DNA of 33,038 nt from JAUWOY01 sp034431315 (GTDB taxonomy: Bacteria > Chloroflexota > Anaerolineae > VGOG01): NCBI GenBank assembly GCA_034431315.1, contig DAOUDK010000006.1:1-33038 (forward strand). Direction: 5' to 3'. The position numbers were made by a program, and so were the translations under genes. Below the pieces are notes generated by a model. It saw only the letters and a list, made by a program, of their open reading frames with translations, was not told the DNA's origin and searched no databases. This document shows, in pieces, positions 24,403 through 31,056 of the stretch. Within the stretch, counting starts at the first letter, position 1, and each line of letters begins with the position of its first letter.

Positions 24403-25637
24403 GGAGAGCCGGGGGAAGCCGCCACCCGAAACCCGAAGTTGCGGTTGCGGAAGTCTGGGGAGTGCCTGTCGCGGCAAGCGCAGCGGGCGTACCTCTGATG
24501 GCTGAGCCACGAGCCGCCACGCAGCACACGGCGGACGCTGTCCGATGCATTCAGGTTCTCACGACCATCGGCTATATCGTAGGGATACTTGAACGATGGC
24601 TTTTCCATGTCCTCCCCCCACAAACTCCGCGTCAACTCCCACACGTTGCCCGCCATGTCCAGCAAGCCGTAGTAGGGGCTGGCTCCCTGGGGGTAGGCCT
24701 CCACCGGCGTGGTGCCGCCTTTGCCGCCTTTGCCGCCTTCGTGAGTGTTACACCGCTTCTCATCCCAGCGGTTGCCCCAGGGATAGATGCGCCCATCTGT
24801 GCCCCGCGCCCCCTTCTCCCACTCGGCCTCGCTGGGCAGGCGGTAGGACTTGCCGGTGACCTCGGCTAGCCAGTTGCAGTAAGCTACAGCGTCATGCCAA
24901 CTGACCAATACCACAGGGTGGTCCTCCTTGCCTCTAGGTGGCGTTGATCCGCTCCAGTTGTACGGTTTAGCCCGGCTTCTCTCGTCTCGGCTAGGCGCAC
25001 GATGGCCGGTGGCTTGCACAAAAGCCGCATACTGAGCTTGCGTGACCGGCGTCTTGGCCAGGTAGTAGTCAGGCAAGTACAGAGTGTGTTGAGGCTGCTC
25101 GTTGTTCTGCGCGTCTTTGTCCACACTGGGATCGCTGCCCATGAGGAACTCGCCGGCGGGGATGAGGGTCATCTCTGGCTCGAAGGGCTGGGGGGTGGGG
25201 GGCCTTGGCGAGACCATCGAAGTCTCGGAGACTTCGATGGTCTCGGGGAGAGGCACGCCCACGGCGCGCAGCACCTGCTCCAGAAGAGCCTCGTCGTCCG
25301 GGCCGCTGGAGGTGAAGTCAACGTGCTGGATCAACCGCAACTGGCGGGGGATGCGGCACTTCTGGTAGAGCACGGGCACGATGGGCTTGTTTTCGTCCAG
25401 GGCAGTGCGCAGTTCGCCCCGCACCTCCCGCGAGGCTCTAGCTGCCGGTGAGAGGACGATCAGAAATCGGGCACAATCGTACAGGGCATCATCAATGGTC
25501 AAGTCCCAATCGGCGCTGGGTGGGATGTCCCATTGATCCACCCAGACGGGGGCGCCCCGTTCTTTGAGGTTGGCCGCCAGTTTGAGGACAAAGTCCTCGT
25601 CTTTGCGCGCGTAGCAGATGAAAGTGTGATCGCCCAT
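24399..25637 (-). CDS. TIR-FGE/CLec fusion protein, paralogue 1
   Basis: The 412-residue protein has an N-terminal TIR domain (about 1-125): FICYARKDEDFVLKLAANL, the WDIPPSADWDLTIDDAL segment, FLIVLSPAA and the conserved acidic motif EVRGELRTAL with E75 at the position of the NADase glutamate. A Pro-rich linker leads to an FGE-sulfatase (C-type-lectin-like) domain (about 155-412): LIPAGEFLMGSDPS, RLPSEAEWEKGARG, YPWGNRWDEK, DMAGNVWEL and RGGSW. The two catalytic cysteines of true formylglycine-generating enzymes (GGSxLCxxxYC) are absent, so it is more likely a binding domain. The C-terminal residues after GGSW differ sharply from the paralogue (see 24435-24506). A GGKGGKGG repeat lies in a loop. 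It starts 30 bases below the second TIR gene. Confidence 0.88.
   Translation of the reverse strand: MGDHTFICYARKDEDFVLKLAANLKERGAPVWVDQWDIPPSADWDLTIDDALYDCARFLIVLSPAARASREVRGELRTALDENKPIVPVLYQKCRIPRQLRLIQHVDFTSSGPDDEALLEQVLRAVGVPLPETIEVSETSMVSPRPPTPQPFEPEMTLIPAGEFLMGSDPSVDKDAQNNEQPQHTLYLPDYYLAKTPVTQAQYAAFVQATGHRAPSRDERSRAKPYNWSGSTPPRGKEDHPVVLVSWHDAVAYCNWLAEVTGKSYRLPSEAEWEKGARGTDGRIYPWGNRWDEKRCNTHEGGKGGKGGTTPVEAYPQGASPYYGLLDMAGNVWELTRSLWGEDMEKPSFKYPYDIADGRENLNASDSVRRVLRGGSWLSHQRYARCACRDRHSPDFRNRNFGFRVAASPGSP
24435..24506 (-). other. candidate DGR variable region, paralogue 1
   Basis: This 72-base, 24-codon patch follows GGSW. Compared with 27008-27079, the first 16 codons contain ten replaced codons with 16 base differences, all at codon positions 1 and 2 and none at position 3. 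Many replaced codons end in C or T, as expected if an AAC or AAT template codon had been mutagenised at its adenines. Between them the frame residues ARCA, R and PDFR are kept. Three third-position changes occur in the last third (CCA/CCT, TTC/TTT, CGC/CGG). Confidence 0.55.
25210..25244. repeat. in-frame palindrome in the TIR-FGE linker, copy A
   Basis: A perfect inverted repeat has 16-bp arms GAGACCATCGAAGTCT and a 3-base loop CGG. It encodes the ETIEVSETSMV linker between the TIR and FGE domains. The paralogue has a corresponding palindrome at 27739-27771 with compensated differences in both arms. Confidence 0.8.
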
Positions 25638-25667
25638 CTTCCGTCTGAACCTTTCTCCGGCCTTCTC

Positions 25668-26543
25668 TCACCTTCGCCTGCGCGGTATGCTGGCCAACTC
25701 TGCCGCCAGACGGTCAAAGAAGGCGGCATCGGGCCGGCGGGGATAGTCCTCCCGCTGGAAGGGATGCAGCTCAGGGAAATCGTCCCACCCACCGCTGGGC
25801 AACACCAGGGGAACAATGCACTCCACCAATCCACCAGCCTCCAACTCAGCTTTCGCCCAATTCACCTCTCTCCGCACCCAGTCCGAAGCCACTGCCGCCG
25901 GGCTGACCAGCACCATGACGCAATCCGCGCTGCGAACGGCCCGCTCCAGCGCTGCTCGCCAGGCCTCCCCCGCCCGCAGCGAGGTCGCATCACGATAGAC
26001 GTGTACGTTGCGTGCCTCAAGCTCGGCCTCCAGGCGAGTGGCCACTCGCCGATTGCGGTGCGAGTAGCTGAGAAACACCGTGCGCTCCGAAAGGACCTTC
26101 TGCTGGAAGGCCTCCATCAGGGTGATATCGTCTGGGGTGAGCTGGGGGATGCTTAGCAGCCGCAGCCCGATCTTGGAGCGGTCGGTGAGGGGCTGGCCTG
26201 AGGTGAACCGCAGGCGGAGCAGCGTATCGGTGGCGTCGTTGTAGGGAAAGTGCACGGAGCTATCCCAGTCCTGGGCGCGCACCATGTAGGGGCCGAACTG
26301 CTCAGCCTTCTCCTCCCAGGGTGGGGCTGCGACGCAATCCACCAGCTTGTAGGCCAGATGGTAGCGGCGCTCCTCCCCTCGCTTGCGACGGCTGGTAGCC
26401 AGCCATAGCGTACCGCCGTCGCCCACCAGATTCACCAGGCGCTTTTGTTGGGAGGCGTAGTAGTAGCTGCGGGTGTACCGCTCGTCACCCCCGCCTCCCC
26501 GAAACACATTCCACTTGACCATAGCCATTGCGTGGGTGGTCAT
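25668..26543 (-). CDS. TIR-domain protein with unassigned N-terminal domain
   Basis: The 291-residue protein carries a C-terminal TIR domain (about 155-285): TVFLSYSHRNRRVATRLEAE, HVYRDATSLRAGEAWRAAL, CVMVLVSPAAVASDWVRREV with the catalytic-type glutamate E226. The first 130 residues, starting MTTHAMAMVKWNVFRGGGGD, then LWLATSRRKRGEERRYHLAY and PYMVRAQDWDSSVHFPYND, form a separate domain that I do not recognise; the strand pattern allows a PUA/EVE-like sensor, without proof. ATG at 26543 is chosen because GGAGG lies about eight bases upstream; the opening to 26741 runs through repeat DNA. It sits between the two TIR-FGE genes on the same strand. Confidence 0.85.
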   Translation of the reverse strand: MTTHAMAMVKWNVFRGGGGDERYTRSYYYASQQKRLVNLVGDGGTLWLATSRRKRGEERRYHLAYKLVDCVAAPPWEEKAEQFGPYMVRAQDWDSSVHFPYNDATDTLLRLRFTSGQPLTDRSKIGLRLLSIPQLTPDDITLMEAFQQKVLSERTVFLSYSHRNRRVATRLEAELEARNVHVYRDATSLRAGEAWRAALERAVRSADCVMVLVSPAAVASDWVRREVNWAKAELEAGGLVECIVPLVLPSGGWDDFPELHPFQREDYPRRPDAAFFDRLAAELASIPRRRR

Positions 26544-26902
26544 TGTTACGCCTCCTTGATTCAGGATGCCAGGCTCGCCACCCCCAGGAGAGTGACTTCC
26601 AGGGAAATAATCCCCCAAAACACCGATGATTGTTGCTGCCTGGGCTCCTGGTCTTCGCCGACCGCACGGGCATGAAGTGCCCGTGCTACAGAGCAGCGCC
26701 CGACAAATCGGGCTTTTCGCCGCAGAATACCCAGGAAACATTCGTTCAAGGGTGATAAATCACCCGCTGCTCCGTAGCCCGACGACGCCTGTCCTGAGCA
26801 CAGTCGAAGGGTCATCGTCGGACGGTCGTGGCAGCCTTGGGAGGTTTTTCAATCCTGGGATTCCCTGAGTGGCAAGCCGATCAGCCGCATCCTCCGCGCT
26901 GA
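26544..26902. other. gene-free mosaic of hairpins and repeat words
   Basis: No ORF here is convincing. It contains a hairpin GCACGGGC/GCCCGTGC (26664-26686), a short hairpin GCCCGA/TCGGGC with four Ts (26698-26717) that could end rightward transcription, and the TGTCCTGAGC...GTCGAAGG word (26787-26810) flanked by GACGACG and CGTCGGAC. It separates a TIR-FGE gene from the next TIR gene and was probably built by successive small insertions. Confidence 0.6.
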
Positions 26903-26975
26903 GCGCGTCGGCTGGGGGCGCAGCCCCCAGACCCCCGCTTCAGAATTCAGAAATCCAGAAACCAACAGCTTTTAA
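26903..26975. repeat. conserved 3' block with 8-bp hairpin, copy B
   Basis: This is the counterpart of 24325-24402, directly below paralogue 2. The hairpin CTGGGGGC/GCCCCCAG is at 26912-26930, about 41 bases after the stop. It shares the CAGAATTCAGAAATCCAG word and the GGCTCTCCTTAA gene end with copy A. Confidence 0.7.
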
Positions 26976-28165
26976 GGAGAGCCGGGGGAGACCACCACCC
27001 GAAAACCCTGATCGTAGCTCCGAAAGTCAGGGTCGCTCCAGCCGCGGTGAGCGCAGCGGGCGTGCCCCTGACTGAAGTTCCACGAGCCGCCACGCACCAC
27101 CCGGGCTCCTCCACCCTCAAAATCTTCCCGACCGTCCCCTGGAACGTAGGGGTAGCCCTTGAAAACGCTCTGCGTCCACTCCCGCACGTTGCCCGCCATG
27201 TCCAGCAAGTCATAGGGGCTGGCTCCTTGGGGGTAGGCCCCCACTGGCGTGGTGCCGCCTTTGCCGCCTTCACTACTATTGCACCGCTTCGCATCCCAAC
27301 GGTTGCCCCAGGGATAGATGCGCCCATCTGTGCCCCGCGCGCCCTTCTCCCACTCGGCCTCGCTGGGCAGGTGGTAGGGATTGCCGGTGACCTCGACCAG
27401 CCAGTTGCAGTAGGCCACAGCGTCGCGCCAACTGATCAACACCACAGGGTGATCCTCCTTGCCTCTGGGCGGCGTTGCTCCGCTCCAGTTGTACGGTTTA
27501 GCCCAGTCGGCGTCTACGTTAGGCGCAGGATGGCCGGTGGCCTGCACGAAGGCCGCGTACTGAGCTTGCGTGACCGGCGTCTTGGCCAGGTGGTAGTCGG
27601 GCAGGTACAAGGTGTGTTGAGGCTGCTCGTTGTTCTGCGCCTCTTTGTCCACGCTAGGATTGCTGCCCATGAGAAACTCGCCAGCGGGGATGAGGATCAT
27701 CTCTGGCTCGAAGGGCTGGGGGGCGGGGGGGCTCGGCAAGACCTCCGAAGTCTCCGAGACTTCGGAGGTCTCGGGGATGGGCACGCCTACGGCGCGCAAC
27801 ACCTGCCCCAAAAGGGCTTCGTCGTCCGGGCCGCTGGAGGTGAAATCAACGTGCTGGATCAACCGCAACTGGCGGGGGACGCGGCACGCCTGGTAAAGGA
27901 CAGGCACGATGGGCTTGTCCTCGTCCAGGGCGGTACGCAGTTCGCCCCGCACCTCCCGCGAGGCCCTCGCTGCCGGCGAGAGGACGATCAGGAATCGGGC
28001 ACAGTCGTACAGGGCATCATCAATGGTCAGGTCCCAATCGGCGCTGGGTGGGATGTCCCATTGGTCCAGCCAGATGGGGGCGCCCCGTTGTTTGAGGTTA
28101 GCCGCCAGTTTGAGGACAAAGTCCTCGTCTTGGCGCGCGTAGCATAAGAAAACGTGATCGCCCAT
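26972..28165 (-). CDS. TIR-FGE/CLec fusion protein, paralogue 2
   Basis: This 397-residue protein is a close paralogue of the product at 24399-25637, nearly identical in the TIR domain (E75 in EVRGELRTAL) and most of the FGE-like domain (LIPAGEFLMGSNPS, LPSEAEWEKGARG, DMAGNVREWTQS, RGGSW). It lacks the second GGKGG unit and has a shorter, different loop before RGGSW. It also lacks both FGE catalytic cysteines. ATG at 28165 follows AGGAG. It lies below the Nudix gene and above the second TIR gene. By analogy with related conflict proteins, the lectin-like end may sense a ligand and the TIR may act on NAD; neither is shown. Confidence 0.88.
   Translation of the reverse strand: MGDHVFLCYARQDEDFVLKLAANLKQRGAPIWLDQWDIPPSADWDLTIDDALYDCARFLIVLSPAARASREVRGELRTALDEDKPIVPVLYQACRVPRQLRLIQHVDFTSSGPDDEALLGQVLRAVGVPIPETSEVSETSEVLPSPPAPQPFEPEMILIPAGEFLMGSNPSVDKEAQNNEQPQHTLYLPDYHLAKTPVTQAQYAAFVQATGHPAPNVDADWAKPYNWSGATPPRGKEDHPVVLISWRDAVAYCNWLVEVTGNPYHLPSEAEWEKGARGTDGRIYPWGNRWDAKRCNSSEGGKGGTTPVGAYPQGASPYDLLDMAGNVREWTQSVFKGYPYVPGDGREDFEGGGARVVRGGSWNFSQGHARCAHRGWSDPDFRSYDQGFRVVVSPGSP
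27008..27079 (-). other. candidate DGR variable region, paralogue 2
   Basis: This is the counterpart of 24435-24506. Here the replaced codons read AAC, TTC, AGT, GGG, CAC, CAC, GGC, TGG, AGC and GAC in the first two thirds, where the other gene has CTC, AGC, CAT, AGG, TAC, TGC, GAC, AGG, CAC and TCC. The last four variable codons are AGC, TAC, GAT and CAG against AAC, CGC, AAC and TTC. Confidence 0.55.
27739..27771. repeat. in-frame palindrome in the TIR-FGE linker, copy B
   Basis: Inverted arms AGACCTCCGAAGTCT flank a 3-base loop CCG, encoding ETSEVSETSEV. Thirteen bases, AGACTTCGGAGGT, equal the terminal inverted repeat of the MITE-like elements at both window edges. Confidence 0.8.
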
Positions 28166-28215
28166 CTACTTCTCCTGCTTTCAACTCAAATCGGCCCCGC
28201 TATCCAGGCCTTGAA

Positions 28216-28292
28216 GAACACGGATTGGCAGGATTAGCGGATCAAGTGGCTTGGACTGAGGCGGAATCCGCGAATCCTGCACATCCGTGTTC
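28216..28292. repeat. palindromic GAACACGGATT repeat overlapping the Nudix 3' end
   Basis: The 77-base element is bounded by GAACACGGAT and ATCCGTGTTC, with inner arms GGCAGGATTAGCGGA against TCCGCGAATCCTGC. The Nudix gene reads into it and stops inside. Confidence 0.75.
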
Positions 28293-28841
28293 TAACCCCA
28301 CGGCAATTCTCAAAAAGCGTTGGGCCAGGCACAGGGCAGCGATGGCTGTCGCGTCATGTAATTCGCCGCCAGTGCACAAGTCAACGAAATCGTCCAAAGG
28401 CACCTTCCGCGTGCCCACGGGATACATCTCGTCACCCTCCAGCTTGCTGGGCGCCAGGTCGCGAGCCAGGAAGACGAACTGGCGTGAGGTCAAGTACTTG
28501 AACGGGTGAAGCTCCCCTAGAAACTCGATACGCTCCGCGCGCCAGCCCAGTTCCTCTTGCAGCTCGCGGTTGGCGGTTTCCTCCAATGGTTCGCCCTCTT
28601 CCACCTCACCGCCGACCAGCACCAGCACCTCACGGTCAAAGGCGGGCGAGCGTTCTACGGCCATGAGCACCTGGCCATCGTCGGTCAACGGCACCACCAC
28701 GACGCCGTCGCTACAGTGGACAAACCCCACGCCGTCAGCGTCGGCCATCAGCGTGAAGTATGGATCGCTGCTGATGATCCGACCGTGAGGCTCCCTCGGC
28801 CTGTACTCCACAGAGTTTCTGCCCACAGCATGTTCAGTCAC
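28242..28841 (-). CDS. Nudix hydrolase
   Basis: The 199-residue protein has a full Nudix box, G78-x5-E84-x7-R92-E93-L-x-E96-E97-x-G99 in GEVEEGEPLEETANRELQEE. A preceding domain (PYFTLMADADGVGFVHCSDG) and the overall layout resemble ADP-ribose pyrophosphatases. Members cleave nucleoside diphosphates linked to another moiety, so ADP-ribose from TIR activity is a plausible but unproven substrate. The start is taken as GTG 28841, with AGGAGG six bases upstream, overlapping the DUF4231 stop by eight bases. The upstream opening is that gene read in another frame. The last 16 residues (EHGCAGFADSASVQAT) are encoded by a palindromic repeat. Confidence 0.88.
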   Translation of the reverse strand: MTEHAVGRNSVEYRPREPHGRIISSDPYFTLMADADGVGFVHCSDGVVVVPLTDDGQVLMAVERSPAFDREVLVLVGGEVEEGEPLEETANRELQEELGWRAERIEFLGELHPFKYLTSRQFVFLARDLAPSKLEGDEMYPVGTRKVPLDDFVDLCTGGELHDATAIAALCLAQRFLRIAVGLEHGCAGFADSASVQAT

Positions 28842-29421
28842 CCGCTTCCTCCTCGGGCTTACCCTCTTCCTCCTTGATTTCCCGCTCGCCCACGACCTCG
28901 CTGATGTAAATCTGCACGTCACGATGAATGATCTCCTCGACGCGGGCGGCGAACTTCTCGTAGGCGTGAGCGTGAGACCTGCGGCGGCCATAGGGACCGC
29001 TCAACTGGAAGAATTGCCACCCCTCGATTTTCAACAATTCGACCGTGTTGCGGAAATTTCGCCAACGCTCGCCGCAACGGAAGAACCCCTCCACCGCCGA
29101 GGCGATGGCCACCAGAGCACCCAGGCCCGTTGCCACCCAGGCCACCCATCCCAACGATGATACCTGGCTCACCGTCACGCAGATGGGGATGAGGATGCCA
29201 CCGATGATGGCCGTCAGCCGCAGGCGATAGTACCAGTTGCGGTCCCGCTTGGCCCGACCTTCTATCCAGATCACCTGATCCAACCAACGGCTCTTGAGCA
29301 TTCGCTTGCGCAGGTCGCTCAACCTTAGCGCATCAATCAGTCCGCCCAAGTCTGATTCCAGCCACTCAACGTACGATTGATCTGATTTACTCTTGTCTAT
29401 ACTTGCCTGTTGCGTGTCCAT
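28834..29421 (-). CDS. DUF4231/SLATT-like two-TM protein
   Basis: The 195-residue protein has a soluble N-terminus, a basic helical region (KSRWLDQVIWIEGRAKRDRN), two adjacent membrane segments (about 70-87 and 91-113), then ERWRNFRNTVELLKIEGWQF and a long charged C-terminal helix ending EEEGKPEEEAGD. This matches the DUF4231 family, related to the SLATT two-TM proteins found with nucleotide-signalling conflict systems and proposed to form pores or disturb membranes. ATG at 29421 follows AGGAGGT. It is the first gene after the promoter at 29568-29596 and overlaps the Nudix start. Confidence 0.8.
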   Translation of the reverse strand: MDTQQASIDKSKSDQSYVEWLESDLGGLIDALRLSDLRKRMLKSRWLDQVIWIEGRAKRDRNWYYRLRLTAIIGGILIPICVTVSQVSSLGWVAWVATGLGALVAIASAVEGFFRCGERWRNFRNTVELLKIEGWQFFQLSGPYGRRRSHAHAYEKFAARVEEIIHRDVQIYISEVVGEREIKEEEGKPEEEAGD

Positions 29422-29443
29422 TCTTGACCTCCTGTCTCGTCAT

Positions 29444-29513
29444 AGTGAGCGACGAACTGAGTCGCTCAACGTAGATCCCATTTTGCTCGGCTTGGATCGC
29501 CAGATCCAAGCCA
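29444..29513 (-). promoter_or_regulatory. hairpins in the leader of the conflict operon
   Basis: Two perfect inverted repeats lie between the promoter and the DUF4231 start: GAGCGAC/GTCGCTC (about 29446-29466) and GGCTTGGAT/ATCCAAGCC (about 29490-29513). They could be operator sites or RNA structures; neither matches a factor I know. Confidence 0.5.
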
Positions 29514-29567
29514 AAGGCGGGGATTTGGCAATCCCCTGGGAGCATTCTTGTATCTACTGATACCCAC

Positions 29568-29596
29568 ATTATACAGTTTGCAGCCATACTTGGCAA
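29568..29596 (-). promoter_or_regulatory. promoter of the DUF4231-Nudix-TIR cluster
   Basis: On the minus strand TTGCCA (29591-29596), a 17-base spacer, then a consensus TATAAT (29568-29573). Transcription would start near 29561, leaving a 5' leader of about 140 bases ahead of the DUF4231 gene. Confidence 0.75.
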
Positions 29597-29630
29597 ACCC
29601 ATAGCCCGCGGCGTAACCGCAACCGAACTT

Positions 29631-29704
29631 AACCACAGAGACACAGAGGACACAGAGTGATTGAGGCCTTCTCCGTGTCCTCTGTGCCTCTGAGATTTAG
29701 CCAC
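29631..29704. repeat. palindromic ACCACAGAGACACAGAGG repeat
   Basis: Words CACAGAGACACAGAGGACAC face GTGTCCTCTGTGCCTCTGAG around a short centre, giving an imperfect palindrome. It lies in the 388-base gap between the ligase and the conflict-operon promoter. The rest of the gap has no convincing gene. Confidence 0.75.
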
Positions 29705-29809
29705 AACATTCTCGCGGACAACGCAAATGTTGCAGGGTGATATTTATAGTAGAGTCGGAGCCCACTGGCCCACTGCAATTGACCCAGTAACAGCGGTCGA
29801 AACCGCCAA

Positions 29810-31054
29810 CTATTCCCAGCTTCTCTCGTCCAGAATGAGTTTTGCGTCCTCGGCCAGGGCATCAACGGGGATGAATGCGACCCCATCCACTTTGACGCGG
29901 CAGGTTGACTGGACAGCGGCACTCAGGCCTTTGGTCAGCGCGTCGCGGTCCGCGGACTCGTCAGCCAGCGCCACTCGCAGGGTCAGCTCGTCCCGGTTCT
30001 CAGGACGGGTGACCACCGCCTGGGCGCGCGCGATGCCTGGTATTTGGGCGAGGGCGAATCGCAGTTGGTTCGGATGGACGAACATCCCCCGCACTTTTAC
30101 CGCGTCGCCAACCCGCCCCACCAGAATGATGGAACGTTCTTCCTGCCGGCTCTCGCCGGGGGCCGGGTCCAGGTTGATGGCCAGGTCACCGGTGCCGAGG
30201 CGGATCAGGGGGTAGGTGTCGTTGAAGGTCGTCACTACCACTTCACCCGCCGCGCCGGGGCCAACCGATTGCCCTGTCTCTGGGTTAACGACCTGGATGA
30301 TGGGCGTTTTGAGCAGGCGCATGGCGAGGCCGCCCTCGGTATTGTAGGCCAGGAAGCCGAGCTCGGCGGTGCCATAGGCGTTGGTTACGCTCAAGCCATA
30401 TTTCTCCACGAAAGTCTGACGTAGGGCCGGCGGCAGCGGCTCGGCGGAGACGAGGGCCTTTCGCAGCGAGAACTGGCCGAGGTCCAGCCCCCTCTCCTCG
30501 GCTTTTTGGATCAGCGCCATCAACCAGGACGGGGCGCCGACGTAGGCGGTCACGCCCAGGTCTAGCATCATCTTGATCTGCAGGTCTGCGTTGCCCACGC
30601 CGGCCGGGATCACCGTCGCGCCGATTTGGGTGAGCACCTGGTCAAGGGCCAGGCCGGTGGGGATCAGGTGATAGCCAAAGGTGTTGATCACCACGTCCTC
30701 AGCGGTGAAGCCAGCGATGGCAAACACATCCCGAACGGTGTCCATCACCGCGCTCGCGTCGGCCGAGGGTTCGTAGAGGGGGCCGGGGGAGAGGAAAACG
30801 TGCTGGAGGGTGTCGAGAGGCACGGCCAGAAAACCGCCAAAGGGCGGGTCGGCCGCCTGGAGCTCCACTAACTTATCTTTGCTCGTGACCGGGATCCTGT
30901 CCAGGACTTCGGCGAGCTCAGTCGAGCCGTCGGCGAGGGTCTGGATGTCATCGGGGGAGACACCCGCCGCGTCCAGGATAGACTTTACGGCCGGGGCATT
31001 GGCGTAGGCATGTTGGATGATGCGGCGTAGTCTGTCGGTTTGTGAGATTTTCAT
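29810..31054 (-). CDS. PaaK-like AMP-forming acyl-CoA ligase/adenylate enzyme
   Basis: The 414-residue protein resembles phenylacetate-CoA ligases. It has NAYGTAELGFLAYN for the adenylation motif, LIRLGTGDLAINL with the ATP-binding aspartate, and the hinge and C-terminal part GRVGDAVKVRGMFVHPNQL. These enzymes activate a carboxylate as an acyl adenylate and usually pass it to CoA. The native substrate is unknown. ATG at 31054 is directly preceded by CCCCC and no ribosome site is visible. Just two bases upstream begins an insertion sequence, so the gene has probably lost its promoter and ribosome site. The N-terminus looks complete relative to the family. Confidence 0.85.
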   Translation of the reverse strand: MKISQTDRLRRIIQHAYANAPAVKSILDAAGVSPDDIQTLADGSTELAEVLDRIPVTSKDKLVELQAADPPFGGFLAVPLDTLQHVFLSPGPLYEPSADASAVMDTVRDVFAIAGFTAEDVVINTFGYHLIPTGLALDQVLTQIGATVIPAGVGNADLQIKMMLDLGVTAYVGAPSWLMALIQKAEERGLDLGQFSLRKALVSAEPLPPALRQTFVEKYGLSVTNAYGTAELGFLAYNTEGGLAMRLLKTPIIQVVNPETGQSVGPGAAGEVVVTTFNDTYPLIRLGTGDLAINLDPAPGESRQEERSIILVGRVGDAVKVRGMFVHPNQLRFALAQIPGIARAQAVVTRPENRDELTLRVALADESADRDALTKGLSAAVQSTCRVKVDGVAFIPVDALAEDAKLILDERSWE

Positions 31055-31056
31055 GG

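Noticed and set aside
24399..25637. Sulfatase-maturing formylglycine-generating enzyme
   Set aside because: The catalytic cysteine pair is missing, no sulfatase is nearby, and the domain is fused to TIR.
26698..26717. Strong terminator for the TIR-FGE transcript
   Set aside because: The T-run follows the hairpin only on the plus strand, opposite to the genes here.
24399..28165. DGR template repeat or reverse transcriptase in the window
   Set aside because: No second-site copy of the GGSW-to-GFRV DNA other than the two gene ends was found, and no protein here resembles a reverse transcriptase.
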